Shown: positions 51,369-61,535, counted from the first letter of the stretch. The stretch: 64,000 nucleotides of DNA from Bacteroides helcogenes P 36-108 (GCF_000186225.1 NC_014933.1:372001-436000); one strand, 5' to 3'. The notes: generated by a model from the letters alone, not told the origin. Program-made: numbers and translations.

Positions 51369-51848
51369 TCACTCAGAAGACTCATTTTCATCGGAAATGT
51401 CGATACAACGACGTATATCTTTCATTTCAAATCCGCGGCTCAAAGCAAAACGCATTAATTTCCCGTTTAATTCAAAATCATTCTCCGCATGGATACTTTT
51501 CCGTTTTGAGATCAACAAATCACGTAAGATGGAAAGATATTCTTCTTCGTCTATATCATTAAGATAAGAATAATAAACCGAGGAAGATATTTTTTTCAAT
51601 TGCAAGGCCTGCCCTATCTTTACCTTTCCCCACTTGGCAAAGCGGTATTTATCACGAACAAAGGCACGACAAAAGCGTTCTTCGTCAATATACTTTTCTT
51701 CCTCCAAACGCTTCAAAATACGGTCTATGACATCATAGGCTATCCCCCACCGTTGCAACTTTTCTGCTATTTCTGCCCGGCAATGCTCTGAAGCAGCACA
51801 ATAGGCCGCTACCCGGTTCAAGGCTTCTGTTTCGGTTATTTCAATCAT
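51369..51848 (-). CDS. recX: Regulatory protein RecX
   Basis: A 159-residue helical protein of the RecX family, a modulator of RecA. Seen are RVAAYCAASEHCRAEIAEKL near the start, YIDEERFCRAFVRDKYRFAK, and LMRFALSRGFEMKDIRRCID near the end, three repeats of the RecX three-helix unit. It overlaps prmC by 4 bp. Confidence 0.87.
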   Translation of the reverse strand: MIEITETEALNRVAAYCAASEHCRAEIAEKLQRWGIAYDVIDRILKRLEEEKYIDEERFCRAFVRDKYRFAKWGKVKIGQALQLKKISSSVYYSYLNDIDEEEYLSILRDLLISKRKSIHAENDFELNGKLMRFALSRGFEMKDIRRCIDISDENESSE

Positions 51849-52681
51849 CGTTCTGCAATTACAAACCGGTCATTACCGGAAATATCTTTTAATATATGGG
51901 CATTTGCATAGCCCTGCCCGCCAAGCATGGCAACAGTAGCTTCTCCAAAAGCCCGGTTTATTTCAAAATAAAGTTTACCTCCCGCCACCAGTAACTTCTG
52001 TCCGAGTTCGGCGATGCGGCGATAAAAGAGAAGCGGGTCTGTATCAGGAACAAACAAAGCCAAAGAGGGTTCCCAATCCAACACATTACGTTCCATTTGC
52101 AGCTTCTCTTTTTCCAAAACATAAGGAGGATTACTGACTATTACGTCATAACGATCCTCTTGATCCGGGCAACAAGTCAGCACATCGCATAAAGCAAACT
52201 GTACGGAAGCCTGCAAAGCATCGTTGTTCCGGTGAGCTGTGGCAAGCGCTTCCTCCGAAATGTCCCAAGCCACCACTTGTGCACAAGGCAGTCCCTTTGA
52301 CAAAGAAACCGCAATACAGCCACTGCCTGTCCCGATATCAAGAATACGTGCATCGGCCGGTATTTCTTTCAGCATTATCTCCACCAATTCTTCCGTCTCC
52401 GGACGAGGAATCAGCACACCGGGAGCAACCCTAAATGTACGCCCCAAAAAGCTGGTGGTTCCCTGTACATATTGTATCGGTTCAAAATCACGCAAACGGG
52501 AAAGAATGCCATCCAATTCCTGTTTTTCCTTTAAAGATAAAATCATATCTTTGCCCAGGTAATAATCGACCGTGCTCTGCCCCAACATCTCACAGCAAAT
52601 GATACGTGAGAGGCAAGCGGCTTCCTGCGCGGAATAGCATCGTTCCAATTCAGTACGGATATGTTGAGTCGTAAGGTTCAT
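51845..52681 (-). CDS. prmC: Release factor glutamine methyltransferase PrmC
   Basis: A 278-residue SAM-dependent enzyme that methylates the GGQ glutamine of peptide-chain release factors. It has the SAM loop ILDIGTGSGCIAVSLSKG and the catalytic NPPYVLEKEK motif, plus PRPETEELVE before them. The start at 52681 begins MNLTTQHIRTELE; the frame extends upstream to 52897 without similarity. Minus-strand TACTTTTG at 52700-52707 fits its promoter. Confidence 0.92.
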   Translation of the reverse strand: MNLTTQHIRTELERCYSAQEAACLSRIICCEMLGQSTVDYYLGKDMILSLKEKQELDGILSRLRDFEPIQYVQGTTSFLGRTFRVAPGVLIPRPETEELVEIMLKEIPADARILDIGTGSGCIAVSLSKGLPCAQVVAWDISEEALATAHRNNDALQASVQFALCDVLTCCPDQEDRYDVIVSNPPYVLEKEKLQMERNVLDWEPSLALFVPDTDPLLFYRRIAELGQKLLVAGGKLYFEINRAFGEATVAMLGGQGYANAHILKDISGNDRFVIAER

Positions 52682-52851
52682 AAAAATGAATTCAGGCTGC
52701 AAAAGTAGCAAAAAGTTTCGAAATACCGTATCCGGCCCTTTACAATGTCTTGTTTTCTCCGTGTCTATAGAAAGCAATGACATAAGGAGAAGGCAAGGAG
52801 AGGATAGAGAGGGCATAGATGTGAAATGACAAAAAACAAGAATAAGAGAAT

Positions 52852-53901
52852 ATGGATATGAAAGAAAAATACATGCGGCGCTGCATCCAACTGGCACAAA
52901 ACGGTTTATGTAATACAGCCCCCAATCCCATGGTAGGGGCGGTTATAGTATGCGACGGTAAAATTATCGGTGAAGGTTATCACGTGCATTGTGGAGAGGC
53001 GCACGCTGAAGTCAATGCGATACGTTCCGTGAAAGACCCATCATTATTACAACGGGCCACCATCTACGTCAGTCTGGAGCCTTGCTCTCATTATGGCAAA
53101 ACCCCTCCTTGCGCAGACCTTATTATCGAGAAACAAATTCCCCGCATCATAATCGGTTGCATGGATCCCTTTTCCAAGGTGGCAGGCCGGGGGATACAAA
53201 AGCTGAAAGATGCCGGCAGGGAAGTTATCGTGGGAGTATTGGAAGAGGAATGCAAGTCACTTATCCGCAGGTTTGTCACTTTCCACACACTGCGACGCCC
53301 CTACATTACGCTGAAATGGGCAGAATCGGCAGACGGATACATTGACAGCTACCGCACAAATGGAAATCCGGTTGTATTGTCCAGTCCGTTCACGTCCATG
53401 CTGGTACATAAGCAAAGGACAGAACACAGCGCCATCATGGTGGGCACACACACCGCAAAGCTGGACAATCCCCGCCTGAATGTACGCCATTGGTACGGGC
53501 ATCCCCCAGTACGCATCGTACTGGACAAGGATCGGGCCCTGCCAACCGACCTGCACCTGTTTGACGGAGATACCCTCACTCTCGTGTTTACAGAAACTCC
53601 GCACGATCTGTTACCTAATGTAGAATATCTCCCTATCAACTATCAACAAGACATCCTGCCACAAATTATGGAAGAATTATATACGCGCGGACTCCAATCA
53701 CTCTTGGTAGAAGGAGGCAGCATCTTGTTACAGTCATTCATAGACACCGGAATATGGGATGAAATATTCGTAGAAGAAGCTCCGATCCTGCTCCACTCCG
53801 GTGTTAAAGCGCCCGAAATAAGCGGTAAGAATCCTTATGTCATCAAGCAATCTTTCGGTAGGAACTTTCGCTGTTATACAACTGTAAAAAACAGTCAATA
53901 G
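52852..53901 (+). CDS. ribD: Riboflavin biosynthesis deaminase/reductase RibD
   Basis: A 349-residue bifunctional riboflavin enzyme. The deaminase domain (about 1-145) has the zinc motif HAEVNAI and PCSHYGKTPPC; the reductase domain (about 150-349) has LKWAESADGYI and LLVEGGSILLQSF. A second ATG at 52858 could also start it. It is divergent from prmC. Confidence 0.94.
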   Translation: MDMKEKYMRRCIQLAQNGLCNTAPNPMVGAVIVCDGKIIGEGYHVHCGEAHAEVNAIRSVKDPSLLQRATIYVSLEPCSHYGKTPPCADLIIEKQIPRIIIGCMDPFSKVAGRGIQKLKDAGREVIVGVLEEECKSLIRRFVTFHTLRRPYITLKWAESADGYIDSYRTNGNPVVLSSPFTSMLVHKQRTEHSAIMVGTHTAKLDNPRLNVRHWYGHPPVRIVLDKDRALPTDLHLFDGDTLTLVFTETPHDLLPNVEYLPINYQQDILPQIMEELYTRGLQSLLVEGGSILLQSFIDTGIWDEIFVEEAPILLHSGVKAPEISGKNPYVIKQSFGRNFRCYTTVKNSQ

Positions 53902-53998
53902 CCTCATATTTGGGCTTTTTTATCGAGAAAAAGGGGCATATTATCTATAATTTTATATAAAACTTCCCTGCAAAGCTGTTTATAGAAAAAAATGTTCC

Positions 53999-54006
53999 TA
54001 TTTTTG
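53999..54006 (+). promoter_or_regulatory. -7 element of the DUF6242-type gene
   Basis: TATTTTTG, 28 bp before ATG 54035; -33 not clear. Confidence 0.45.
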
Positions 54007-54034
54007 CAACTTGTAAATAAACACTAACTTTCAA

Positions 54035-55360
54035 ATGAGAATAAAGTTTTTATCTGTAATTGTGGTTTTTCTGATTGTGTCAATAGCTTTAAGTTCATGC
54101 CTTAAATCTGACGACAATTACGAGTTAAGCTCCGATGCTATTGTACATGCTTTCGGTATAGATACCATACATGGCAAATATTATAAATTTACAATTGACC
54201 AGCTCAACAGATTAATCTACAACAAAGACTCGCTTCCTGTGGGTTCCGACACTATCATTGACCGTATTTTGATTGATACAATGACTGTTTCAGGATGGAT
54301 CACTTCCGGGCTTACAGACACACTGTTCCTCACAAAAGATTCCGTAAACCTGCTACCCGCTATGAATAATGACGGAGGGATGAAGTTCAAGATACATGCT
54401 CCCGACGGTGTGACAACTCGTGATTACACTCTAAAAGTAAACGTACACATGCAAGACCCCGACTCCTTGGTTTGGAAAAACATGAAAGACGAAGGAAGCA
54501 TCTTCTCAAATGCTGTTACTCAGGGAACTCAGAGATCGGTCATTCTCAATAACGAGTTATTGGTGTACACGTCCAACACTACTGCCTACAAGACATCCAC
54601 AGAACTGTACAAATATGGCTGGAGCGAGCTGGCAGTTGCCAATCTCCCTTCGGATGCAAAGCTGACATCTGTCATAAACTTCCAAAACAAGCTTTACATG
54701 ATTACCGAAAGTGGGGAGCTCTATTCCTCAACTTACGGAGCAACGTGGGAAAAAGGCAGTTCCGTTTCTCCCATGAAGGCATTGATTGCCTGCTTCCCAA
54801 AGAATGACACAGACGACACGGCTGCCACAATGGTCGGCATTCATAAAAGCAGTGACGGCACAAACCACTTCTGTACCACAAAAGATGGAATTACATGGAG
54901 CACTGCCGAGAAGGTTCCCGACGGGTTCCCAATGGAAAATATATACTCAACAATCCTTACTACCGCCAACGGGGTAAATAAAGCTGTGGTTGTAGGCATG
55001 CCTTCGGGCAGCGACAACAAAACCACACCTTGGTTTTCAATGAATGGTGAAGGGTGGGCAAGTTTGGCCACCACATCAAACTCCTATTATCCGGGAATGA
55101 CTGATCCTTCCATCATGTACTACGGTGGAACATTTTACGGCTTTGGAGGTGAATTAGATGCCATTTACTCTTCTGTAGCGGGTATCGCATGGTATAAGAC
55201 AAAAAAGAAATTCCTGCTACCTGCAGAGTTCAAAAACAAGGGGGCTTATTCCATGACAATAGACAAAGACAACTTTATCTGGATTGTATTTGGCGGTAAC
55301 AACACCAAGAATGAAGTATGGCGTGGTCGCCTCAACAGACTGGGTTTCAAAGAACAATGA
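54035..55360 (+). CDS. DUF6242-type surface lipoprotein
   Basis: A 441-residue lipoprotein with lipobox ALSSCLKSD (Cys about 22). The N-terminal region (about 35-150) and the repeated W-containing units (YGWSELAVANLPSD, YGATWEKGSSV, GEGWASLATTSNSY) fit DUF6242 proteins, with a propeller-like second half resembling BNR repeats. It is a likely surface protein with an unknown ligand. It lies 95 bp before uppS. Confidence 0.7.
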   Translation: MRIKFLSVIVVFLIVSIALSSCLKSDDNYELSSDAIVHAFGIDTIHGKYYKFTIDQLNRLIYNKDSLPVGSDTIIDRILIDTMTVSGWITSGLTDTLFLTKDSVNLLPAMNNDGGMKFKIHAPDGVTTRDYTLKVNVHMQDPDSLVWKNMKDEGSIFSNAVTQGTQRSVILNNELLVYTSNTTAYKTSTELYKYGWSELAVANLPSDAKLTSVINFQNKLYMITESGELYSSTYGATWEKGSSVSPMKALIACFPKNDTDDTAATMVGIHKSSDGTNHFCTTKDGITWSTAEKVPDGFPMENIYSTILTTANGVNKAVVVGMPSGSDNKTTPWFSMNGEGWASLATTSNSYYPGMTDPSIMYYGGTFYGFGGELDAIYSSVAGIAWYKTKKKFLLPAEFKNKGAYSMTIDKDNFIWIVFGGNNTKNEVWRGRLNRLGFKEQ

Positions 55361-55455
55361 GTACGGCTCTGTTGTCTCTGATTCCTTGTTTTTGTCCGCC
55401 CATTCTTCGGCTCTGCAGCATCGAAGCTCAGAAAGGAATGTAACAACTAAAAAAG

Positions 55456-56190
55456 ATGCTATATAAAGAACAAATTGATTTTAACCGGATGCCCCGGCAT
55501 GTAGCCATTATCATGGACGGTAACGGACGGTGGGCCAAGCAGCGCGGACACGAGCGCAGCTATGGACATCAGGTCGGCGCGGAAACCGTACATATCATTG
55601 CCGAAGAAGCAGCAAGGCTTGGTGTCAAGTATCTGACTTTATACACGTTCTCTACTGAAAACTGGAACCGACCTTCCGATGAAGTGGCCGCTTTGATGGG
55701 ACTTCTTTTCGACTCCATCGAAGAAGAAACGTTTATGAAGAACAACATCAGATTCCGGGTAATCGGAGATATAGGAAAATTACCGGTGAATGTACAGCAA
55801 CGTTTAAACGCTTGCGTGGAACACACCTCACGTAACACAGGCATGAGCCTGATATTGGCGCTCAGTTATTCCTCACGTTGGGAAATAACAGAAGCTACCC
55901 GGCAGATAGCGGTTTTGGCGCAACAAGGGAAATTGGCTCCTGATCAAATCGACAGCAAGCTGTTTTCACAGCACCTGACCACCAATTTCATGCCGGACCC
56001 GGATCTGCTTATACGCACCGGAGGAGAAATCCGTCTCAGCAACTATCTGCTATGGCAAGCCGCTTATTCGGAACTCTATTTCTGCGATACTTATTGGCCT
56101 GACTTTCGCGAAGAGGAGCTTTGCAAAGCCATTTGCGACTATCAGAAACGCGAGCGCAGGTACGGTAAAACCAGTGAGCAAATCAGCTAA
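55456..56190 (+). CDS. uppS: Isoprenyl (undecaprenyl) diphosphate synthase
   Basis: A 244-residue cis-prenyltransferase that makes the C55 carrier for cell-wall precursors. The FPP-binding motif [14 protein letters not shown] lies at about residues 14-27, [10 protein letters not shown] near 70 and [20 protein letters not shown] near 180. It is the first of an envelope run: uppS, bamA, skp, skp. Confidence 0.95.
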   Translation: MLYKEQIDFNRMPRHVAIIMDGNGRWAKQRGHERSYGHQVGAETVHIIAEEAARLGVKYLTLYTFSTENWNRPSDEVAALMGLLFDSIEEETFMKNNIRFRVIGDIGKLPVNVQQRLNACVEHTSRNTGMSLILALSYSSRWEITEATRQIAVLAQQGKLAPDQIDSKLFSQHLTTNFMPDPDLLIRTGGEIRLSNYLLWQAAYSELYFCDTYWPDFREEELCKAICDYQKRERRYGKTSEQIS

Positions 56191-56243
56191 GTCAACGGAC
56201 ACATATATAGTAATTTGTAATTTGTAAAACAGTAAATAAAAAG

Positions 56244-58883
56244 ATGCATTATCGTATTTTCTCCATACTCGTAACGTTTATCTGCCTTTTTGGCTGCGTA
56301 CTGACAACTACTGCGCAGGATGCGAACAACACCAATGGAACCGAAAAACCGGTTATCCTCTATAATGGGACACCTAAGAAGTATGAAATAGCAGACATCA
56401 AAGTCGAAGGAGCCCCGAATTACGAGGACTATGTAATCATCGGACTATCCGGTTTATCCAAAGGACAGACAATCACCATACCGGGAGATGAAATCACGCA
56501 GGCTTGTAAGCGCTATTGGCGTCACGGCCTGTTCTCCGATGTAGAGATAACCGCCGACAAAATGGAGGGCGACCGAATCTGGCTGACCATTCATCTCACC
56601 ATGCGTCCCCGCGTTTCCGACATCCGTTATCACGGCGTAAAGAAATCCGAACGTGAAGACCTGGAAAGCAGAATAGGCATGATAAAGGGAGGGCAGATTA
56701 CTCCTAATATAATAGACCGCGCCAAAACACTGGCCAAACGTTACTTTGACGACAAAGGTTTCAAGAATGCAGACATCATGATCAACCAGAAAGATGATCC
56801 GGACAACAAGAACCAAGTTATAGTTGAGGTCAATATCGACAAGAAGGAGAAAGTAAAAGTACACGAGATCACCATTGTAGGCAACGAGGCACTCACTGCA
56901 AAGAAGCTGAAACGCGTAATGAAGAAAACAAATGAGAAGAATAAGCTGCTCAACATATTCCGCACAAAGAAGTTCATTGAAGAGAACTATGAGGCAGACA
57001 AGCAACTGATCATCGACAAGTATAATGAATTGGGCTACCGTGATGCAACGATCGTAAAAGACAGCATCAAGCCTTACGATGACCGCACCGTTGACATCTT
57101 CATGGAAATTGAAGAAGGACAGAAATACTACCTCCGCAACGTGACATGGGTAGGCAACACACTGTATCCTTCCGAAAACCTGAACCTCATGCTCCGCATG
57201 AAGAAAGGAGATGTCTATAATCAGAAGCTACTCGAAGAGCGTACCTCGACGGATGAAGATGCCATCGGTAACCTCTATTACAATAACGGTTATTTGTTCT
57301 ACAGCCTCGATCCGGTAGAAGTGAACATCGTGGGTGACTCCATCGACTTGGAAATGCGTATTTATGAAGGACGTCAGGCCACTATCAACAAGATCAGCAT
57401 CAACGGCAACGACCGCTTGTATGAAAATGTGATACGCCGTGAACTGCGCACCCGCCCCGGTGCATTGTTCAGCCGCGATGACCTGATGCGATCCATGCGT
57501 GAGATACAACAGATGGGGCACTTTGACGCAGAACAGATAAAGCCGGACATCAAGCCGCGCCCTGAAGACGGAACCGTGGATATAGGATACGACCTTGTGT
57601 CCAAAGCAAACGACCAGGTAGAATTCTCTGCCGGCTGGGGGCAAACGGGTATCATCGGAAAACTGAGTCTGAAGTTCACCAACTTCTCCCTGGCCAACTT
57701 GCTGCATCCGGGCGAAAACTACCGCGGAATACTTCCGCAAGGTGACGGACAGACACTGACCATCAGCGGCCAGACCAATGCCAAATACTACCAGTCATAC
57801 AGTGTTTCGTTCTACGATCCGTGGTTTGGAGGCAAACGCCCTAATGCTTTCTCAGTCTCAGCGTTCTACTCCCGCCAAACAGACATCAGCAGCCAATACT
57901 ATAACTCGGCATACAGAAACAACTATTACAACAGCTATTATAGCGGAATGTATGGTTATGGCATGTACAATTATGGCAACTACAACAACTACGAAAACTA
58001 TTACGACCCCGACAAATCCATCCAGATGTACGGTCTCTCAGCAATGTTCGGTAAACGCCTGAAATGGCCGGATGACTACTTCCAGTTTACAGCGGAATTG
58101 TCATACCAACGCTACATCCTGAGCGACTGGCAATATTTTCCTGTCACCAATGGTAAATGTAATAATCTGAGCTTGAATCTGACTTTGTCACGCAGTTCCA
58201 TCGACTACCCGATTTATCCGCGCAGTGGTTCGGAGTTCTCATTATCCGTACAACTGACCCCGCCCTACTCCCTGTTCGATGGCAAGGACTACAGTCAGTA
58301 TAGCACCAGCAACCAGAACGACATGAACAAGATGCACAAATGGGTAGAATACCATAAATGGAAGTTCAAATCCAAAGTCTATATTCCGTTGATGGACCCG
58401 ATGACTGTAAAACGCACTCCGGTAATTATGGGACGTGTAGAATTCGGTCTGTTGGGACACTACAACAAATACAAGAAATCTCCGTTCGAAACCTTTGATG
58501 TGGGCGGTGACGGTATGACCGGCTATTCCAGCTATGCTACCGAAAGCGTCGCCCTTCGTGGTTACGAAAACAGTTCATTAACCCCGTACGGAAATGAAGG
58601 CTATGCCTATACCCGCCTCGGACTGGAACTGAGATACCCGTTGATGCTGGAAACAAGCACCAGCATCTATGCGCTGACCTTTGTAGAAGCAGGTAATGCT
58701 TGGCACGACATCAATAAATTCAACCCGTTTGAGTTGAAGCGTTCAGCCGGTGTCGGTGTCCGCATCTTCCTCCCGATGATCGGTATGATGGGTATTGACT
58801 GGGCTTATGGTTTCGATAAAGTATTCGGCTCCAAACAATATGGTGGCAGCCAATTCCACTTTATCTTAGGACAAGAATTCTAA
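56244..58883 (+). CDS. bamA: Outer-membrane assembly factor BamA
   Basis: An 879-residue Omp85 protein that inserts beta-barrel proteins. After a signal peptide come POTRA repeats (about 50-410, for example VQQMGHFDAEQIK-like units ISINGNDRLYENVIRRELRT) and the C-terminal barrel with GYSSYATESVALRGYENSSL and the end FHFILGQEF. An extracellular loop near residues 555-585 is extremely rich in Tyr, Asn and Gly. It lies 53 bp after uppS and before two Skp genes. Confidence 0.93.
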   Translation: MHYRIFSILVTFICLFGCVLTTTAQDANNTNGTEKPVILYNGTPKKYEIADIKVEGAPNYEDYVIIGLSGLSKGQTITIPGDEITQACKRYWRHGLFSDVEITADKMEGDRIWLTIHLTMRPRVSDIRYHGVKKSEREDLESRIGMIKGGQITPNIIDRAKTLAKRYFDDKGFKNADIMINQKDDPDNKNQVIVEVNIDKKEKVKVHEITIVGNEALTAKKLKRVMKKTNEKNKLLNIFRTKKFIEENYEADKQLIIDKYNELGYRDATIVKDSIKPYDDRTVDIFMEIEEGQKYYLRNVTWVGNTLYPSENLNLMLRMKKGDVYNQKLLEERTSTDEDAIGNLYYNNGYLFYSLDPVEVNIVGDSIDLEMRIYEGRQATINKISINGNDRLYENVIRRELRTRPGALFSRDDLMRSMREIQQMGHFDAEQIKPDIKPRPEDGTVDIGYDLVSKANDQVEFSAGWGQTGIIGKLSLKFTNFSLANLLHPGENYRGILPQGDGQTLTISGQTNAKYYQSYSVSFYDPWFGGKRPNAFSVSAFYSRQTDISSQYYNSAYRNNYYNSYYSGMYGYGMYNYGNYNNYENYYDPDKSIQMYGLSAMFGKRLKWPDDYFQFTAELSYQRYILSDWQYFPVTNGKCNNLSLNLTLSRSSIDYPIYPRSGSEFSLSVQLTPPYSLFDGKDYSQYSTSNQNDMNKMHKWVEYHKWKFKSKVYIPLMDPMTVKRTPVIMGRVEFGLLGHYNKYKKSPFETFDVGGDGMTGYSSYATESVALRGYENSSLTPYGNEGYAYTRLGLELRYPLMLETSTSIYALTFVEAGNAWHDINKFNPFELKRSAGVGVRIFLPMIGMMGIDWAYGFDKVFGSKQYGGSQFHFILGQEF

Positions 58884-58928
58884 GCTACAACAGACAGTTG
58901 ATAATTGACAATAAAAAAGCGTTATGTT

Positions 58929-59444
58929 ATGAAAAAGAGTTTATTAATCCTGTTTCTGCTGTTTGCCGCAGGCATGGCGGCAAACGCACAGAAGTTTGCC
59001 CTGATAGACATGGAATACATCCTGAAGAATATTCCGGCCTACGAACGCGCCAACGAACTATTGGACAAATCCTCCAAAGTATGGCAGAGCGAAGTCGAAA
59101 AGATTTCCGAAGAAGCCAAGAAGATGTATAAGGACTATCAGGCCCAAATAGCCACCCTATCGGAAGAACAGAGAGGCAAAAGAGAAGAAGCCATCGTAGC
59201 AAAAGAGAAATCCGCATCCGAACTGCGCCGCCAATATTTCGGCCCGGAAGGTGAACTCTACAAAAAGCGTGAAGGCCTGATGCGCCCGATACAGAACGAA
59301 ATATACAATGCCGTAAAGGAGATTTCAACGCAGAAAGGCTATTCGATGGTAGTGGACCGCGCCTCCGCAACAAGCATCATCTTTGCTTCCCCAAGCATCG
59401 ACATCAGCAATGAAGTGCTTGCAAAATTAGGATATTCAAATTAA
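58929..59444 (+). CDS. Skp/OmpH-family periplasmic chaperone (first copy)
   Basis: A 171-residue secreted protein: signal peptide to about residue 20, then KFALIDMEYILKNIPAYERA, the OmpH-family opening, a long coiled-coil arm, and a C-terminal globular end with STQKGYSMVVDRASATSIIF. It is the OMP chaperone partner of BamA encoded upstream. The ATG at 58929 opens the signal peptide. Confidence 0.88.
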   Translation: MKKSLLILFLLFAAGMAANAQKFALIDMEYILKNIPAYERANELLDKSSKVWQSEVEKISEEAKKMYKDYQAQIATLSEEQRGKREEAIVAKEKSASELRRQYFGPEGELYKKREGLMRPIQNEIYNAVKEISTQKGYSMVVDRASATSIIFASPSIDISNEVLAKLGYSN

Positions 59445-59512
59445 TTTCATACATTTGCCAAACGAATCTAAATTTATAAACAAATAATCATTCAAATAAA
59501 TAATTAAACATT

Positions 59513-60019
59513 ATGCTTAAAAAAATCGCACTACTCGTAGTTATGTTCGCCCTCCCGTTAGGAGCAATGGCACAAGCTAAGTTCGCCCACATGAATTCCC
59601 AAGAGGTTATCTCCGTCATGCCTGAGTTTACAAAGGCTCAAGCTGACTTAGACGCTTTGTCAAAGCAGTACCAGAAAGAGATGGAAACCTCTCAGGCAGA
59701 ATTCAACAGAAAATATCAGGAATTGCTGCAACAGCAGGACTCTCTGCCCAAGAACATCCTTGAACGCCGCCAGAAAGAAATCAATGAAATGGCACAACGT
59801 CAGGAAGCATTCCAGCAGGAAGCCTACCAAGCCATGCAGAAGGCACAGCAAGATGCCATGACCCCCATCTACAAGAAACTGGATGAAGCCATACAGGCTG
59901 TAGGCAAGGCAGAAGGCGTGATCTACATTTTCGACCTGGCACGTACAGCCATACCCTTTGTAGGGACGCAAAGTACGGATGTGACAGCTAAAGTAAAGAC
60001 ACAGTTGGGCATCAAATAA
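59513..60019 (+). CDS. Skp/OmpH-family periplasmic chaperone (second copy)
   Basis: A 168-residue paralogue of the previous gene: signal peptide, KFAHMNSQEVISVMPEFTKA, coiled-coil arm with NAEFNRKYQELLQQQ-like heptads, and a C-terminal VGKAEGVIYIFDLARTAIPF. The pair follows bamA in tandem, and a terminator ends the run. Confidence 0.9.
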   Translation: MLKKIALLVVMFALPLGAMAQAKFAHMNSQEVISVMPEFTKAQADLDALSKQYQKEMETSQAEFNRKYQELLQQQDSLPKNILERRQKEINEMAQRQEAFQQEAYQAMQKAQQDAMTPIYKKLDEAIQAVGKAEGVIYIFDLARTAIPFVGTQSTDVTAKVKTQLGIK

Positions 60020-60035
60020 CAAACTTGCAAAAAAT

Positions 60036-60068
60036 AAAAAGGCGCAGACTTTTCGTCTGCGCCTTTTT
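60036..60068 (+). terminator. Terminator after the Skp genes
   Basis: A perfect 14-bp stem (60036-60049 with 60055-60068) around a 5-base loop, T tail at the end. Confidence 0.85.
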
Positions 60069-60079
60069 ATTTTTTGCAC

Positions 60080-60087
60080 TATCTTTG
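60080..60087 (+). promoter_or_regulatory. -7 element of murI
   Basis: TATCTTTG, 25 bp before the ATG at 60113, just past the terminator. Confidence 0.55.
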
Positions 60088-60112
60088 TGGAGCAGAAAAT
60101 TTCCAAATAAAC

Positions 60113-60958
60113 ATGAAACAGACATTACCTTCCACTCCCGGTCCCATCGGCGTATTTGACTCCGGCTACGGCGGGCTGACTATTTTAAGCAAAATAAGGG
60201 AGGCGCTTCCCCAATACGATTATATCTATCTGGGTGACAACGCCCGCGCCCCTTATGGAACCCGTTCTTTCGAGATTGTGTACGAATTCACCCTGCAGGC
60301 AGTCACCAAACTGTTTGAGATGGGCTGCCATCTTGTAATATTAGCTTGCAACACGGCCTCGGCCAAAGCTCTGCGAAGCATACAGATAAACGACCTTCCG
60401 CACCTCGACCCGATGCGCCGCGTGCTCGGAGTTATCCGCCCTACGGTGGAACGAATAGGAGACATCACAAAAAACCGCCACGTAGGAGTGCTTGCCACAG
60501 CAGGAACCATCAAGTCAGGATCTTATCCACTGGAGATACACAAGCTCTTCCCCGATATCCGGGTGAGTGGGGAAGCCTGCCCCATGTGGGTATATCTCGT
60601 GGAAAACAACGAGGCGCAGGGAGACGGCACGGATTACTTCATCCGCAAATACATCAACTCATTACTTGCCAAAGACCGCCAGGTGGATACCGTCATCTTA
60701 GGCTGTACGCACTATCCGCTATTGCTGCCCAAAATCCGCCGGTATATGCCTGAAGGCATCACTACCGTAACGCAGGGAGAACTGGTGGCAGAGAGCCTGA
60801 AGGATTATCTCCGGCGCCACCCGGAAATGGACAAGAAGTGCACCAAAGGAGGAAGATGCGTTTACCGCACCACCGAAGCCGAAGAAAAATTCACCGAATC
60901 GGCCTCCACTTTCCTGAACGAAGCAATAAAAGTGGAACGGATCTCACTGGAATACTGA
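60113..60958 (+). CDS. murI: Glutamate racemase
   Basis: A 281-residue enzyme making D-glutamate for peptidoglycan. It has GVFDSGYGGLTIL at the N-terminus, the first catalytic Cys in LACNTASAKAL and the second in LGCTHYPLLLPKI. The start at 60113 was chosen after the -7 element; the frame extends to 60074. Confidence 0.93.
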   Translation: MKQTLPSTPGPIGVFDSGYGGLTILSKIREALPQYDYIYLGDNARAPYGTRSFEIVYEFTLQAVTKLFEMGCHLVILACNTASAKALRSIQINDLPHLDPMRRVLGVIRPTVERIGDITKNRHVGVLATAGTIKSGSYPLEIHKLFPDIRVSGEACPMWVYLVENNEAQGDGTDYFIRKYINSLLAKDRQVDTVILGCTHYPLLLPKIRRYMPEGITTVTQGELVAESLKDYLRRHPEMDKKCTKGGRCVYRTTEAEEKFTESASTFLNEAIKVERISLEY

Positions 60959-61268
60959 ATGTGAAAGGAGAGATACATCCGTCCTTGCATGAGATGCACA
61001 TCTCGTACTGCATGAGATGTGCATCTCGTGCAATGTGAGATGTGCATCTCATGCAATAACACCAAGGAAGATGAACAGGGGAAGCACCTCTTTCAAATCT
61101 GCCCGCATCTTTGCAGCAATGGCATAAAGACAAAGCCAAGATATGGATTCCTATTGAAACTATCCAAACATAAAAGAGGAAAAGCCAAAAAACTTCTTTA
61201 CCTTTGCGATTGTTATATATGGAAATGGTGGCATATTTGCCCTACCAAACCTCTAAATTCATACCGAT
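60959..61268. other. Intergenic region with palindromic tandem repeat
   Basis: A 310-bp gap after murI. It holds the 3x23-bp repeat at 60991-61050 and, near its end, the TACCTTTG -7 element (61199-61206) of the DUF2007 gene. No gene seen. Confidence 0.6.
60991..61050. repeat. Three 23-bp-period palindromic tandem repeats
   Basis: GAGATGCACATCTC (60991-61004), GAGATGTGCATCTC (61014-61027) and GAGATGTGCATCTC (61037-61050), each starting 23 bp after the last. Each is a palindrome of 6-bp arms around two bases; copy 1 is the exact reverse complement of copies 2 and 3. Between them lie TGCATGAG/CTCGTGC-like links. Confidence 0.85.
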
Positions 61269-61508
61269 ATGAAAGAAGATGATAAAAGCAAGCTCATTGA
61301 AGTTTTCAATGGAGCACCGTGGGAGGCCGAACTCGTAAAAGCCCAACTTGCAAGCAACGGCATCGACTCCATGGCCAAAGACAGCCTGATAGCAGATGTA
61401 ATATTGCCCCCTACCGCCATTGATGTGGCCATCCTCGTCAGGGAAGAAGACTATGAAGCGGCAATGGAAGTAATCCGCGAACGCGAGAAAAACAAAGACG
61501 GAGATTAA
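61269..61508 (+). CDS. DUF2007-type small protein
   Basis: A 79-residue protein of the DUF2007 (putative signal-transducing) family: LIEVFNGAPWEAELVKAQLA then VAILVREEDYEAAMEVI, the ferredoxin-like fold. It lies 27 bp before proB, perhaps in one transcript, with TACCTTTG at 61199-61206 upstream. Function unknown. Confidence 0.78.
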   Translation: MKEDDKSKLIEVFNGAPWEAELVKAQLASNGIDSMAKDSLIADVILPPTAIDVAILVREEDYEAAMEVIREREKNKDGD

Positions 61509-61535
61509 ACCGCCCCGACCGGGCATATCACAAAT

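Noticed and set aside
60991..61050. CRISPR array made of the 23-bp repeats
   Set aside because: Only three units, with near-identical sequence between them instead of unique spacers, and no cas genes in the window.
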